A stretch of 64,000 bases of DNA from Litoditis marina (Eukaryota; Nematoda; Chromadorea; Rhabditida; Rhabditidae), in contig OZ038435.1 in the NCBI GenBank assembly GCA_964036275.1, forward strand, positions 10,529,634-10,593,633, in the 5' to 3' direction. The notes beneath the pieces were generated by a model. It made no database searches and was not told the origin of the DNA. It saw only the letters and a program-made list of their open reading frames with translations. Below are positions 12,601-22,998 of the stretch, piece by piece. Both the position numbers and the translations under genes were made by a program. How positions within the stretch are numbered: the stretch's first letter is position 1; every line of letters starts with the position of its first letter.

Positions 12601-13366
12601 ATCATCCAACACATGAGAATTTAGACTAAAGATGAAACTTCATCCTCAGTCCACAACAGACAAATCCCGTATGTTGGAATATCCCGAAACGCTGACCCCC
12701 TCCTGCGGTTCTTACTTTGCGCACTATTTTCCGTGACTGTCATTACGGCGGAGTGTGTGAGAAGAGAAATAGCGTATGATTGAAGAGACGCAGGATGAAC
12801 ACCAAAGATATGAGTGTTTATGCATACGGCCTATGCTTTCTCAATGTTCCTACTGAGAGCACGCACGATGGGGTTGTTCTAAACCCCATGAGTCGCTGAC
12901 TTTGCTGTTCCCAGTTGTGGAAAAAATACATGTTTTCGGTACTATTTCCCCAACGGAGACAGCAAATGACCAAACTGTCCCCCAGCAGATGTGTGTGGGT
13001 CAAAAATACGTCCCTTAGCTGCCTACAATGGTCGAAGCGGTCCAATATCATGCTTTCTTCCAGGAATGGCAGCGCAACGACCGCGAAATTGATATCGTGA
13101 TAATCAATGTTGTCAATGAGTTACACGAGGCGCCAAGAGAGAATCTGCTCTTCGATGAATTGGATGCTGTCGTGGTGCCGGGTCCGGTACGACCGGTCTC
13201 GGAACACGCGTCTTTCATGAATAACTATTTCAATTATGATAAGTACAGTTCCAACGGAGTACTGTGGCTCATCGAACGTCCTGGTGCAAATCTGTTCGTT
13301 CATTTGGAGAACTCTCCGGACCCCTGTCGCACATCTCTGATCTGTTATCAAAAGTTGACGAAATGA
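6636..13366 (+). CDS. F-box protein, paralog A
   Basis: Seven exons, all phase 0: 6636-6716, 7277-7429, 7837-7953, 8552-8689, 11669-11746, 12373-12513, 13064-13366, giving 336 residues. Exons 1-2 (residues 1-78) form an F-box: FLRLPNIAQNLIIEQ, LDFLSYIKLKSCSKA, then IANIC. The last two exons, with VHAGGLHDFFEEWQR and the ending GVLWLIERPGANLFVHLE, resemble the FBA_2-type region that follows the F-box in nematode F-box proteins; that family match is from memory. F-box proteins bind Skp1 and bring substrates to SCF ubiquitin ligases. Paralogs B and C share every exon boundary. Exon 2 is almost identical to that of C. The 2.98-kb fourth intron holds a 130-bp tandem array, a large foldback element and a tRNA-like element. 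Start chosen as the first in-frame ATG before the F-box; an ATG two codons on is also possible. Confidence 0.85.
6796..6992 (-). repeat. tRNA-like TIR element, copy 1 (F-box A intron 1)
   Basis: On the minus strand it reads TATAGTCGTTGCC, then TAGCGCAGTGGTTAGCGC (A-box-like) and GGTTCGATTCC (B box), ending GCCAA..CTATA in inverted sense. Both ends are TATAGY-like. Confidence 0.75.
7481..7575. repeat. Short inverted-repeat element fragment in F-box A intron 2
   Basis: Contains GAGTGTGCAGGTCAGAGAGGC and GTCTGCCGTCTCGTTGAC, matching the palindromic element at 59395-59575 and the one near 49255-49385. Confidence 0.4.
8412..8501. repeat. 135-bp TIR family, truncated copy
   Basis: Carries AACAGTAAATTGAATAGTGACG, GCATTCTAATGAG and TGCACTTTGTCATTGCACG, which are diagnostic of the family. 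Located in F-box A intron 3, before exon 4. Confidence 0.6.
9295..10000. repeat. 130-bp tandem repeat array with TGACGTCA motifs
   Basis: Units begin with GGATTCTGGAGACC or a variant at about 9301, 9431, 9561, 9691, 9821 and 9951, so the period is 130 bp. Units 1-2 carry TGACGTCA; several units carry a second GTTGACGTCACATAT about 30 bp further on. Copies 2-4 are nearly identical and the end copies are degraded. The array lies in intron 4 of F-box gene A. Confidence 0.85.
10124..10635. mobile_element. Foldback element with about 190-bp inverted arms
   Basis: Left arm 10124-10313 and right arm 10444-10635 are near-perfect reverse complements, separated by about 130 bp. Outer ends read TTCATGAAAAAGTGGGGGCC and its complement. 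No ORF of note. Intron 4 of F-box gene A. Confidence 0.85.
10690..10900. repeat. TIR element with GATCAATGATACGCAGAC core, copy 1
   Basis: Starts TATAGTCGCYATTTTTCCCA and ends in GTCCACAACGGTTTGACAAA. It is an inverted near-copy of 30340-30540; 40086-40195 is a partial copy, and weaker relatives are near 18600, 23530 and 48165. Confidence 0.65.
11357..11555 (+). repeat. tRNA-like TIR element, copy 2 (F-box A intron 4)
   Basis: Plus orientation: TATAGTCGTCGCCAACGG at the 5' end, then TAGCGCAGTGGTTAGGGC and GGTTCGGTTCC, then TTGGCACTCACT. The final TATA has been lost. Confidence 0.75.
12705..12796. repeat. GATCCCGGCACC element, half copy
   Basis: Contains GCGGAGTGTGTGAGAAGAG and AATAGCGTATGATTGA..GACGCAGGATG, matching the right half of the full copy at 39365-39508. 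Intron 6 of F-box gene A. Confidence 0.5.
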
Positions 13367-14097
13367 ACTGCATGACAAATTATTACTCACCATTGAAAAA
13401 GTCGTTCTAGAAAGTTTCGTTGAATTTAGTTTTGTTCTATGGGAAGCCGGCACGGACAGTTAAAACGTTTCTCAAACCTTCACCAACTGCGCAAAAACTC
13501 GACTTTCACGTATATTTACATGACCTGATTGTAGCTCTCAGCTACTTGATAATATAAAGTTCATTGCGCTTGCCACTTCTTCATAGCGGACCGCATAAGC
13601 TGTGAAAAGTCTAGGTTTTCGACACGAAAACTGAAACATGGAAAAACGACTCTTTTACAATTGTGAATTGGTCAAGTTTTCTGTATCGAGAAGTCACGCT
13701 GAGAAATCACTCATATCTTCCAATCTCTAGACCGTCAACTGATCTCTACACTATCTGGTTTGGATTCTGTGCTGTTGCTCGAATACACTACACCCATATT
13801 ATACTGTATACTGTACATATTATACACTATACTGTACCAACTGAACATACCTTTACTAATGAATTCTGTATTGTTGTGTTTTGATGTGTGGTAATCTCAC
13901 AAAAGGGAAACAAGCGGACCAAGAAAAAAAAATCACAGATGTTGAGACTTTGAACTCTCTGCTCTGAGATAAATGACTCGACGGAAATGTGTCTGTTCAA
14001 CTTCACGAAGTCTATGATCTCTGTAATTCAGTTACTTCATTCTTTCTATTTATGGATATTTCGTGATTTCCATGTCTCTAGGTATCAGCTGTCGACA

Positions 14098-14140
14098 GTC
14101 TCTCTCTCTCTCTCTTTTTTTTTCTCTCTCTCTCTATAGG
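14098..14140. repeat. CT-rich simple repeat
   Basis: Runs of CTCTCT broken by a short T run. Confidence 0.85.
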
Positions 14141-15359
14141 CTGGTAACAGTAGGATTTATGGCACCCAGCTGTGCCAAATTATTCAAACCAACAACTATT
14201 TCATCACCCACATTTCTGTTGTGTATTTTGACTATACATTGTTCTTTTTGTATATTAAACACGTGTACATTTTATAGTTCGTGCTTGGACTGTTACAGTC
14301 TGCTAATGACCGTCTAGAGAAAAACATGTGCTTTTCAGAAACAGTTTTTTTCAATGCAGGCATCCTTCACGGCATAAAAGCGGTTACAATAATCATTGGT
14401 GGTTCTAAAAATTTTCACATTTCTAGACTGACTAAATCAGTTTAGTCAGTTTGTGACAAATAGAAAGCAAGCAGGTACACAACACTTAACGCTGGAAAGT
14501 TGACCTCAAACTATCATTTAACTTTGTTTATTTGCAGTCTACGGATTTTGTACAGTGAGAACTCTTCCAAGTGCAATTTTCACCGAAAAGTTTTCAGAAA
14601 AGGTAATCGTTCATTATTCGGTTTCTCAACGTAATCACTACAAGCAAAAGTTATGTATAAGTGGATGAAAGTATACCGTGCCATTGCTTGTTGTAATGCC
14701 ACATTGTCAACAGACTGACCCAACTTCTTTTGTATCCCCCTCTGTTGTACCAACTGCTCATATTATGCAACTTACCCCAAACGATACCGCCCCCAAGAAT
14801 AACGCGCAATATGCCATCGTTACACGGCACAACACAACTTTTGGCTAGCTACCTGGTCTCTATAGTCTTTTCCTTTCTTATTGAGACTCCTACAGTATGA
14901 ATTCGAATGGTTCAGGCTGTTTTAGTTATGCGATTGTTACAGATAAGGTTTACTATTTGAGCATTCGATTCTAAATCGGTATCGTCTTTGAAAAAACTAA
15001 TTTCGGAAAAAAAATTCAAGTTTGCACCATACAACAGCCAATAGGAAGGGTGAATTAGGTTTAGCAGGAATGGTGTAGACTTTAATCGTCCTAGATTGTA
15101 ATTTTGAACACAAGTGCAATAGACCGAGTATTTCATTTATCATTTAGGTTTTACCTGTAATTTTTTGGGGTTTTACTGCTTTATTGTCTTTGGTACCTGA
15201 ACACTGATATTTCTTCTGTGCACCACATGGCTCTTTGGGTACTTCTGTTCTCATTGATGTGAGCTGAATTCAGCCGAAATCAAAGTGGAAATTCACCGAT
15301 TGCATTGACTCGTTCAATTACTCCAATCATCGGCCGTGAATAATGTCAACTTAGTCGCA

Positions 15360-15493
15360 TATACTGTTAGTCAATTGCATAGTCACGTGAAACATGTTAA
15401 ACACAGCAGAACTTTGAAACGTGCAATGACAAAGTGCACGATTTTTTAATAGAATGTCATCTTTACGTGACTATTCAATTTATTTCTAGTATA
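15360..15493. repeat. 135-bp TIR family, full copy
   Basis: Starts TATACTGTTAGTCAATTGC, includes GTCACGTGAAACATG and GTGCAATGACAAAGTGCACG, and ends TTTATTTCTAGTATA. Confidence 0.8.
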
Positions 15494-15824
15494 ATTTTTC
15501 GTATGTGGCTATGCGAGCCTGTGAAATTGGCTTTCCAAACTTTCTCCCACATCGAAATTACAGACAGATCGGTCTCGAGGTTAAAATTGAGAAAATGCGG
15601 AGTAACTTTTTTCTGTTTTCTCGATTTGATTCTTGATTCTCCATTTTTGATTCTCCATTCTCCATTTGACTTTCTCTCGATCGCGAGCAGCGCGGATTAG
15701 TTCATGATCACAACCTTACAAATAATCGAGAGTAGTTGAATAAAGTTCCAAGAATGAGGTCCAGTCTTGTTTGGAAAAACGCAGTACTCTGAACCTCCTG
15801 GGTTCCAGACGTGGTATGAGTCAG

Positions 15825-16085
15825 ATGGTCTGGCTATAAGGCAGTCGCAGACCATCGGGACCATGGTCTGAGACCAGTTGCCGTATTCACCAATGTCCCG
15901 GGAAGGTAAAAAAGCTTCCCGCGCCTCTGGACCCTCCTCACCAGCACACTATTTTCGTGCTCTACCTTCCCGCGGGAAGGTATTTTAGCTTCCCGAGGAT
16001 TGGTGAATACGGCCAGAGTCTGAGTCAGACGTGATCTGAGACCATGGTCAATTGCGGACAATTCTGGAGTGACTCAGACCACTTC
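15825..16085. repeat. Imperfect nested hairpin
   Basis: Left arm has ACCATGGTCTGAGACC, GCCGTATTCACCAAT, then GGGAAGGTAAAAAAGCTTCCC. The right arm repeats these inverted, including GGAAGGTATTTTAGCTTCCC, ATTGGTGAATACGGC and TCTGAGACCATGGTC. It resembles a foldback transposable element; no ORF spans it. Confidence 0.65.
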
Positions 16086-16224
16086 TGGAACCCAGAAGGT
16101 TCAGAGAAGACCTTTTTCTGGAACCCCGTGTTACCATGTTCGAAAACTAATCTGCGCAGCGCAACTTCTTCTCATTTGCCCCACCACTGAACTGCTCTAG
16201 CTATTTTGCGCTTTCATACTTTTT

Positions 16225-16495
16225 ACGTCAGGCTATTAACGCCGGTGTTAATATCGTGTTCATATTGATTTTATCGATTCACGCCGGCGTTTACGCCAAA
16301 TAAGTCGATGTTTCTTAACTTCAAAGAAGGACGATTATATGGTCCAGTTTGAACGCTACACTCCTTTAAACTGTAATATATTTTACGATTGAAGTTGAAA
16401 GGACCGTTGACACGGGATTGGTCCACATAATCGTCCTGCTTTAACGTTGACGTTAGACGCCGACGTCAAAAGTACGAATGCGGCCTAACATCTTA
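16225..16495. repeat. ACGCCGGCGTT-rich element, interrupted by the 117-bp hairpin
   Basis: Left part has TTTTTACGTCAGGCTATTAACGCC; right part ends GACGTCAAAAGTACGAATGCGG. The arrangement resembles the 62433-63055 element. The hairpin element at 16325-16441 sits inside. Confidence 0.45.
16325..16441. repeat. 117-bp hairpin element, copy 1
   Basis: Begins AGGACGATTATATGGTCC and ends GGTCCACATAATCGTCCT, with a second inner inverted pair (CTTTAAACTG/GAAAGGACC). Confidence 0.8.
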
Positions 16496-16520
16496 GATCA
16501 AAATAGTTTCAGTGCCAAAT

Positions 16521-19500
16521 ATGGGAGAAGAGAGCGCAGTTGGGAGTAAGACTCAGTTCGAATTTCTTCGACTTCCAAACATAGCACAAAATCTCATCAT
16601 TGAGCAGGTACAGTGATCAAACTACAAAGATAGCGGGATTGGGCAACATACACCGTACAGGCCTGTTCTGGGAAACAAAAAATCGTGCTCTGGGGCAAGA
16701 CTAAATGTTTGCAATCACTTATATTTACCGGAAAACCTGAGAATCGGTTGATAATAGGACACCATACACCGTACATTGTTAAAGTCGAACTCGGACTCAA
16801 CTCGAAAACTGAAAAAAAATTTAAAAACTGGAAAACTCTGAATTTTGAACTCGATGAACCCTAGTTGATATGCAATCATCAACTCAATGGTTAGAATTCT
16901 CAAAATAGTACTCTATGCTGGCGTAGTCTTACTGTAGCTGGCTATGAGTGTTTGGAACACAGTAGACGATTTCTTTTCATTTCGTGGAAAATGTCCTATT
17001 TCAGCTGGACTTTCTATCGTATATCAAATTGAAGAGTTGTTCGAAGGTGGTTAAGAATATTTGTAATTCTTCCAAACCTGTAGATCGTGAATTCGAGGTG
17101 GAAAGCATCTCTCTCAAACCCTATTTACCGGGATTTGATTATTTGGTGAGTGTAGTGAAAAATAGGGAGACTATTAGGGAGATCACAAGGCCAATTATAG
17201 TGCTCGCCAACGGAAAGGCGAGCGGAAACAGTATATTCAACTTTCCGCATGTCTTCACTTCCAAAGCTTGCTGATCATGTTCTCTAACAGCGCAGTGGTT
17301 AGCGCCCTGCTGTGAATCTTTTGCTCGCAGGTTCGATTCCGGAGAGAGACAGAAATCTATAAATTTGGCAGCCACTGTAGTCTACTGGTTGTGTGCGCGC
17401 TAGCATTGAACCTATCACGGTTGGATCCCGCCCGGCGCGGTATCTTTATTGCGAACCGCATGAGCTGATAACAACGCTAACTTATTCCTAGTTTCTTATC
17501 TAAGGACCACATTCCTCTACGGATGCCTTGTGATCACTGTCTAGGTTGTACTAGATTGAATGAAGTAACACACGGTTGGTTTTTCTGGCTGAACCAAGCG
17601 TATCGACCACAAAATGGAGTCCAATCAGAGTAGTGCAAAATCGTTCGATCCACAGCAGGAAAAAAGCAAAAAGTTTTTGATACTAGATTCACATAGAGTC
17701 TTCTTGGCTGCATTCCGAACTACCCTATTAGGGGCTAAAAGGCCCTGGACTTTTCAGCTGAAGCTGGACTTCTCAGTGACCGAATCATGGTTGTAGTTTG
17801 AGCTCCATACGCGTCCCAACTAACCAATTAGTGTTTTTTTTTCTTGAAAAACTATTTAATTTACAGAGCAAGTGTAGCTTTCTATGGAAAAAAGGAAATC
17901 AAATGGTAAACACCCCCTGGACGGCGCTCGAAGGAAACAAAGATCTTGAAGAGAATGGAATGAGAGCCAAGCAAATTCATTTGAGCAGGGTGAGCAGTTT
18001 CAGCTGGTTGTTAGAGCAGCACAGGAGGAAAACCATACTATACTAGAAGTAAAATATTAAGGGACGTAAAGTAAGCATTCTAATGAGGTAATCGTTCACT
18101 TTGTCATTGAACGTTTCTGAGTTCTTCTGTGTTTAACATGTTTCACGTGACTATGCAATTGACTAACAGTATATATCAACTTTTCTGCCTGCCGCCTCCT
18201 TTGAAGAGGACGTTGTACAGTCCTAAGACAGAGAACAGAAAATGATCTCTAGAAATGGAAAAAAAAAGACAGATTGGCCATAGTTCCGGTCATTCATACT
18301 AAGACTTGGCAGCGTGTCAATGAATTTTTCAGGCCAATTTTCACCACTTTAGAATTTCTCAAATAACTACAAATCTCTGTCATGGGTTGTTTAGTTCCAT
18401 AAGAACGCGCAAATGGAACAATTTCTTTGAATACTTATATCTGCTCTGAGAAATCATCATCCGAGTCTTGGCACGATGCCAATGGGTTTCAGTGCGAATG
18501 ATACAAACTACATTAGGATACAGAACAGATAGAAAAAGTAAACAAAACTATTCTGCTGAATCTCATCGAGGGCCAAATTACCTGTTGGCCATTATTCGTA
18601 AATAGACTCTATTTCACCAACAAAGACAGATATTGACCGTATAATAAGCTATGGGGAGATTGGTTGGGATACTCCACAACAGGTGAGAGAGTATATAGAT
18701 CAGAGAGGCGCAGATGTGCTGGCCGTTCGCCTAAGCCCACCCCTTACAAAATGATCCGAACGCGGGCCTAAGCGGTTGATCAGATGTCTTTCAGTAGACG
18801 AGGTTAGGGTTAAGGGGGGGGGGGGGGCAGAAAGGAAGGTTTATTTTAAAGAGCTGCTTTTAAATATTCCGGACAAGATATTTAAATTTTTCCTTTAAAT
18901 GTTTCGGACAAGATACGATTAGCTCCAATTTTCAGGGCTGTGAACTTCTCGATGATGGTCTTGTGATTACCTTCCTCTTTCTCCTGCAGTGTCGAAACGT
19001 AACAACAGAGCAATTGGTCTTTAGACAGGATCTAATGTGCAGTGTGGGCGTACTTTCTAACCTAATTCGAGTGGGTTGGATTGTAGTTAGAATTGTATTG
19101 TCATGATCGACGCCAACCGTACTTTTCTAGGTTTTATTCATAAAGATTATTGTCTATTGGAATTCGCGACAGATCTTAAATAAACTTTGTAACTACGGTA
19201 CGTCGCCGGTACAAGAGTGAAGCTATCTGTTGATTGCAATGGTTGACAGAAATCACTCAAAAAGTTGAGCCTTGATAACCGACCTGTAGGCTTACTTTGT
19301 GTCGAACCTACAACGCACGTTAACTGCTACAGTACAATTTTCTTATTTTGAATGCTGTTTTGAACGTTTGAACGTGTTCTGAAAAACTCAACATACTGCT
19401 AGTCAATTGCACAGTCACGTGAAACATGTTAAACACAGCAGAACTCAAAAACGTGCAGTTAAAAAGTGCACGACACCTCATTAGAATGCTTACTTCACGT

Positions 19501-21772
19501 GACTATTCAGTTTACTTCCAGTATACATCGTTTTTGTAAAAGATTCTCATAACAAAATGTGTTATTTAATCAGAATAATGTAGAACGTAACGTAAAAGCA
19601 AAACGATAAACTGCACATCGTTTTCAGACTGTTGATGCGACGTCCTTGAAGTGCAAATGTCTACTACAGCTCAATGGCATTCTACGAGAAGGTCTACTGG
19701 ATGATGTTGGTTTACGAAAACAGATGTGTAAATTTCATTCAAGAACATTTTGTGGAACGATCACATCACACCAACCTCGGTGTCTCAAAGAGAAAGCTAA
19801 TTACGCACTTTTTTATGCACGTAACATCGAACACTTTATCTAATCTTATACTAGTACGTAAGTACACTACAGTAAGTACGTGAGTACACTCAGACCATAG
19901 GCTGTTAATTACAAATTCGCGTTTGGTCGAAACTGTATTGCAACAAATCTAGAGATATAGTGTGCCCCGAAGAGACGTCAGACGACGAGAGGGAAATCAT
20001 CAATATATATATGACAGCCACGCTGTATAAACAGTAATTTACTGTTTTGCCTTGTTCTGAGCACCGTAGAATGTACGGAAATACAGTAACCATGACGTGA
20101 TCACTAGGTTCACGTCACTTTCGCATTGACTATCTAGAACTGTGTTTGTCTCCAGATCGATTCGCTAGAGTGTGATTTCTGTCACCACTGCCCAGGCTGC
20201 ATAATGCCCCCCGACCTGTTGATTGACCTGTCGGCAACTACACTCAAGTTGGGAGGCGTTAGGGTTCACGCCAACGCCTTGAATGAGTTCTTTGAGGTGA
20301 GCTGGAATCTTCAAGGTCTTTAAATGTGGCCATTTTATAATAATAATAGTAAAAACAGTAGGTTCAATGCACAAGAGCCTATCCATACTTTATCCAGTCA
20401 CTAAGTTGTAAACCTCCCGTCTTCTGAAATAGGGAGCGGGCCCGGAGTTGAGCTGATCAAAAAAAGCGCATAGGATAAAAAAGAAAAACAGCATTACACT
20501 CTGAATAGGCTCTGAACTGATCTCACCTCAACAACGTTTTCCATGATCTTTCTCAAGATCTTTTGTTAGATTGGGACTGTATGAACCAACATTCATACAG
20601 TCCCAATCTAACAAGACAAGCTAATCTAAATGATCTCTTCAAAAACGAATGTTTACATTTGTGACATCACTATTTTCCTATTCTACAAACCGCTCGGTAC
20701 AATCATCGTTTCAATTTTGCAATACTGCAAAAGTGCACATTGTATAATGAGCGCGTAACAGAGTAAACTATACACTACATTCTATTTTTATCTTCCATAT
20801 CTCCATTTTCTCGTAATTGGAGTGCCACATATACCAATGTGGAAAGACACGTGTTCAATCGCGAATAAACATTCTGTTCTATTCTCATGAGAAGTTCATG
20901 ATCAGTGCATGAACCACGCGCGAAATCTCAATGTTGTAGTACCAGCAATTGTTTTTTCAGATTACCTATCGGTTACCTCATAGGTAAGCGATGGGTAATC
21001 TAGAATTGAGTTTCGGTAACCGCTCGAAATAACGAAAAAAAAACCACAAATTGAGTCAGGAACAAATGTAACCGGTTTCTTGTTTTTGGTTACCAACCGG
21101 TCGCCCACAGTGGTAACCTTGAGAAAGTTACTGAAAATAGGTTAGGTTACCGAACAACCTGAAACCTTCATGTATATGGTGAACTTCTTCCCAAACCAAT
21201 TCTTCCTGAAGCCAAAAACGAACCGAGTCCTCCCGAATAGGGTGGTTCTTTTCAAAACCGGACCGAATCAACTCATTAATGCTAAAATTTATGGACCACT
21301 TCACATTTGTTCGGGTTTCGTTCTGTTTCACGTCGGTTTGAGTTCGCAAGTGGTTCGGTTTTTCAAGGATAGGTTTTACTTTGGTGAGGGAAGAGTCGGT
21401 TCGGGTTGAAATCTGCCGTTAGATATAGAGTTCACTTCCACAGAAAACATATTCTTTCACTGTTTTCCTCCGTTTCAGCAATGGCAGCATGGTGAACGCA
21501 ACATTGACGTTCTCCATATGAATTTTTCCATGGGAGTGTTTGATGATCCGCCAGAAGACCTTCTCTTCGCCGGACTAGATGCCGTCATGGTGCCGGGTCC
21601 GGTACGACCGGTCACCAGACACGTTTCGCTGATGATTTGGATTCTGGAGGATAGTTTTGGCGGAGTTTTGTGGCGCATGGAACGTCCTCGCGCAAACCTC
21701 TACGTTTATGTGAGAAATTCTGGGACTCATTGCGCAACTCCTGTCATTTGCTATCAGAAGTCCATAGAGTGA
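16521..21772 (+). CDS. F-box protein, paralog B
   Basis: Seven phase-0 exons: 16521-16607, 17005-17145, 17867-17989, 18936-19070, 19628-19705, 20156-20296, 21479-21772, giving 332 residues. The F-box (residues 1-76) is FLRLPNIAQNLIIEQ plus LDFLSYIKLKSCSKV and KNIC. The C-terminal region has VHANALNEFFEQWQHGE and the motif LDAVMVPGPVRPV shared with A and C, then WRMERPRANLYVYV. Same exon architecture as A, so the two are tandem duplicates. Exon 4 uses the less common donor GTGGGT and is the most diverged (GCELLDDGLV against EYGQIDENHL in A). No inactivating change seen. Predicted role: SCF-type ubiquitin ligase adaptor; the substrate is unknown. Confidence 0.84.
17196..17380 (+). repeat. tRNA-like TIR element, copy 3 (F-box B intron 2)
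   Basis: TATAGTGCTCGCCAACGG at the left, AACAGCGCAGTGGTTAGCGC and GGTTCGATTCC in the middle, and ATAAATTTGGCAGCCACT at the right. Confidence 0.75.
17381..17465 (+). repeat. Second tRNA-like repeat family, degraded copy
   Basis: TCTACTGGTTGTGTGCGCG..GCTAGCATTGAACC and GGTTGGATCCCGC match the more complete copy on the minus strand at 55757-55862. Confidence 0.45.
18039..18174. repeat. 135-bp TIR family, full copy
   Basis: Inverted orientation: TATACTAGAAGTAAAAT at the left, GACTAACAGTATA at the right, with TTCACGTGACTATGC inside. Intron 3 of F-box gene B, just after exon 3. Confidence 0.78.
18283..18512. repeat. TIR element with CTTGGCACGATGCCAATGGG ends
   Basis: Left end AGTTCCGGTCATTCATACT..GACTTGGCAGCGTG is inverted at the right as GTCTTGGCACGATGCCAATG..TTCAGTGCGAATGAT. 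Partial relatives at 32810-33040, 26300-26340 and 57535-57775. Confidence 0.55.
18817..18829. repeat. Poly-G run
   Basis: A run of about a dozen G in intron 3 of F-box gene B; length is likely unstable. Confidence 0.8.
19392..19525. repeat. 135-bp TIR family, full copy
   Basis: ATACTGCTAGTCAATTGCAC at the left, TTTACTTCCAGTATAC at the right, with CACGTG near each end. Intron 4 of F-box gene B. Confidence 0.78.
19905..20075. repeat. Intron 5 segment shared with F-box gene C
   Basis: From TTAATTACAAATTCGCGTTTGG through CTGTATAAACAGTAATTTAC. An inverted, closely matching copy lies at 24931-25100 in the equivalent intron of gene C. It includes TATATATATGACAGCCACGC and TCTTCGGGGCACACTATATC-type text. 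Confidence 0.75.
20563..20614. repeat. Perfect 23-bp hairpin with 6-base loop
   Basis: Left arm 20563-20585 (TTGTTAGATTGGGACTGTAT..) and right arm 20592-20614 are exact reverse complements, with loop CCAACA. It lies in intron 6 of F-box gene B. It could be a foldback remnant or a small-RNA precursor; nothing decides between these. Confidence 0.7.
20957..21165. repeat. GGTTACC-rich inverted-repeat element, copy 2
   Basis: GATTACCTATCGGTTACC at the left and GTTAGGTTACCGAACAACC at the right; same type as 3821-4105. Intron 6 of F-box gene B. Confidence 0.5.
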
Positions 21773-22998
21773 GAAGCACGACATACAATACGTAGCTACT
21801 CTAACAGTATGTAAAAGTACTATTTTTCTATTTTTCAGAACAAAGTGTAAGTTCTCGATATGGAAAACTTAGTCATTGTTGTCAGGTTAACATGACTTCT
21901 ATACATCAAAATTTCATGCCACGTTTTCACTTCCAACATTTAGCCGGTATACCGAATCTATATCACATCTTGCTCTGAGTTTGTATTGTTCTTCGAACCA
22001 TATTATACCAATAATATATGTACTATATTCTTACTATATACTTCATTATGCGGGCTGAACTAGCCTCACCGGATGAATTTTGTATTAGAAATGCTGCGTT
22101 TCCATTTTTCCACATACATTTGGACTTATGCTTATTGCAGTTACCGAAATCGAGCTCTGTTATTATTTTTCAAATGAAATGTGTGTGTTTAGTTGGAGAA
22201 TAAGAATAATTTTTGGTACATGTGAAGTTATTCTCGGTTCAACTATACTTTATTGACGTAACTAGTTTCGTTCGCAGTATACTGCGAATGGATTATAGAT
22301 TATTCGCAGTAAACTGCAAAAAAATATAATATGCTAGTAGAGAAAGAAGAAGTCACTTGAACGTGTAATATGATTATTTAACCTTGTTCGGAGTGAATTA
22401 CACGTGAAGTTAATTTTGACTCTACTACTTGGTGTAGTTTCGTAACTCATCAAACTGCGAGTATACTAGAAGAAAACCCAATAACCACGTAACACGTGAA
22501 AATGTTTTCAAAATTGTACGTGGCACAAGGTCAACTGCACTTATACGGGAAACTTGACTCGTAGAGTACACTTCATCCTCGCAGGTCAGGAATGATGAGT
22601 ACACAGCAACTTTAGTCGCCGTCAAACCGACGTGAACAGTACCGTATAAATAAATTGGGGGCGGAGCCAACGTGAGAGGCGAAGTTTGGATCTTTGCCAG
22701 GTTTTCTCGTTTACCACTACGTTTACCACCAACTCAGAAATCTGTCCCAGCGGGAAATCGAACCCAACCGCTCAGATTTGTAGCGTCGGGCAAATGGAAA
22801 CTATAACATGAAATTCATTTTTTAGGCCATTACAGTACATTAACTCATTGAATAAGCATTTGCGCAACATGAAATCAGAAACAAAAAACGAAAAACAAGG
22901 CATATAGGTGAAGTAAAGTATCAGCAACAGTTCAAACTTTGCGCCAGATATGATAAAGATCTAGAGGCTACGAGTCTGAGTTCGAGCCAAATCTCGTC
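21773..22998. other. Intergenic region between convergent F-box genes B and C
   Basis: No exon seen. Contains a CAGTATACTGCGAATGG..TTCGCAGTAAACTGC inverted pair near 22275-22320 and a degraded B-box-like stretch (GGGAAATCGAACCC) near 22755. Confidence 0.55.

Larger units (their letters stand above)
13367..16520. other. Intergenic region between F-box genes A and B
   Basis: No exon I can support. Contents: TATAC/TGTA-rich stretch 13800-13850; CT-rich tract 14098-14140; block 14695-14900 that repeats the region upstream of gene A, including ATTGAGACTCCTACAGTATGA; a 135-bp TIR copy; a complex hairpin 15825-16085; and an ACGCCG-rich element interrupted by a hairpin element. Confidence 0.6.

Noticed and set aside
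16834..16900. Gene-like minus-strand frame upstream of F-box B exon 2
   Set aside because: Lies in intron 1 of gene B within a degraded TCGAGTTT-type repeat.
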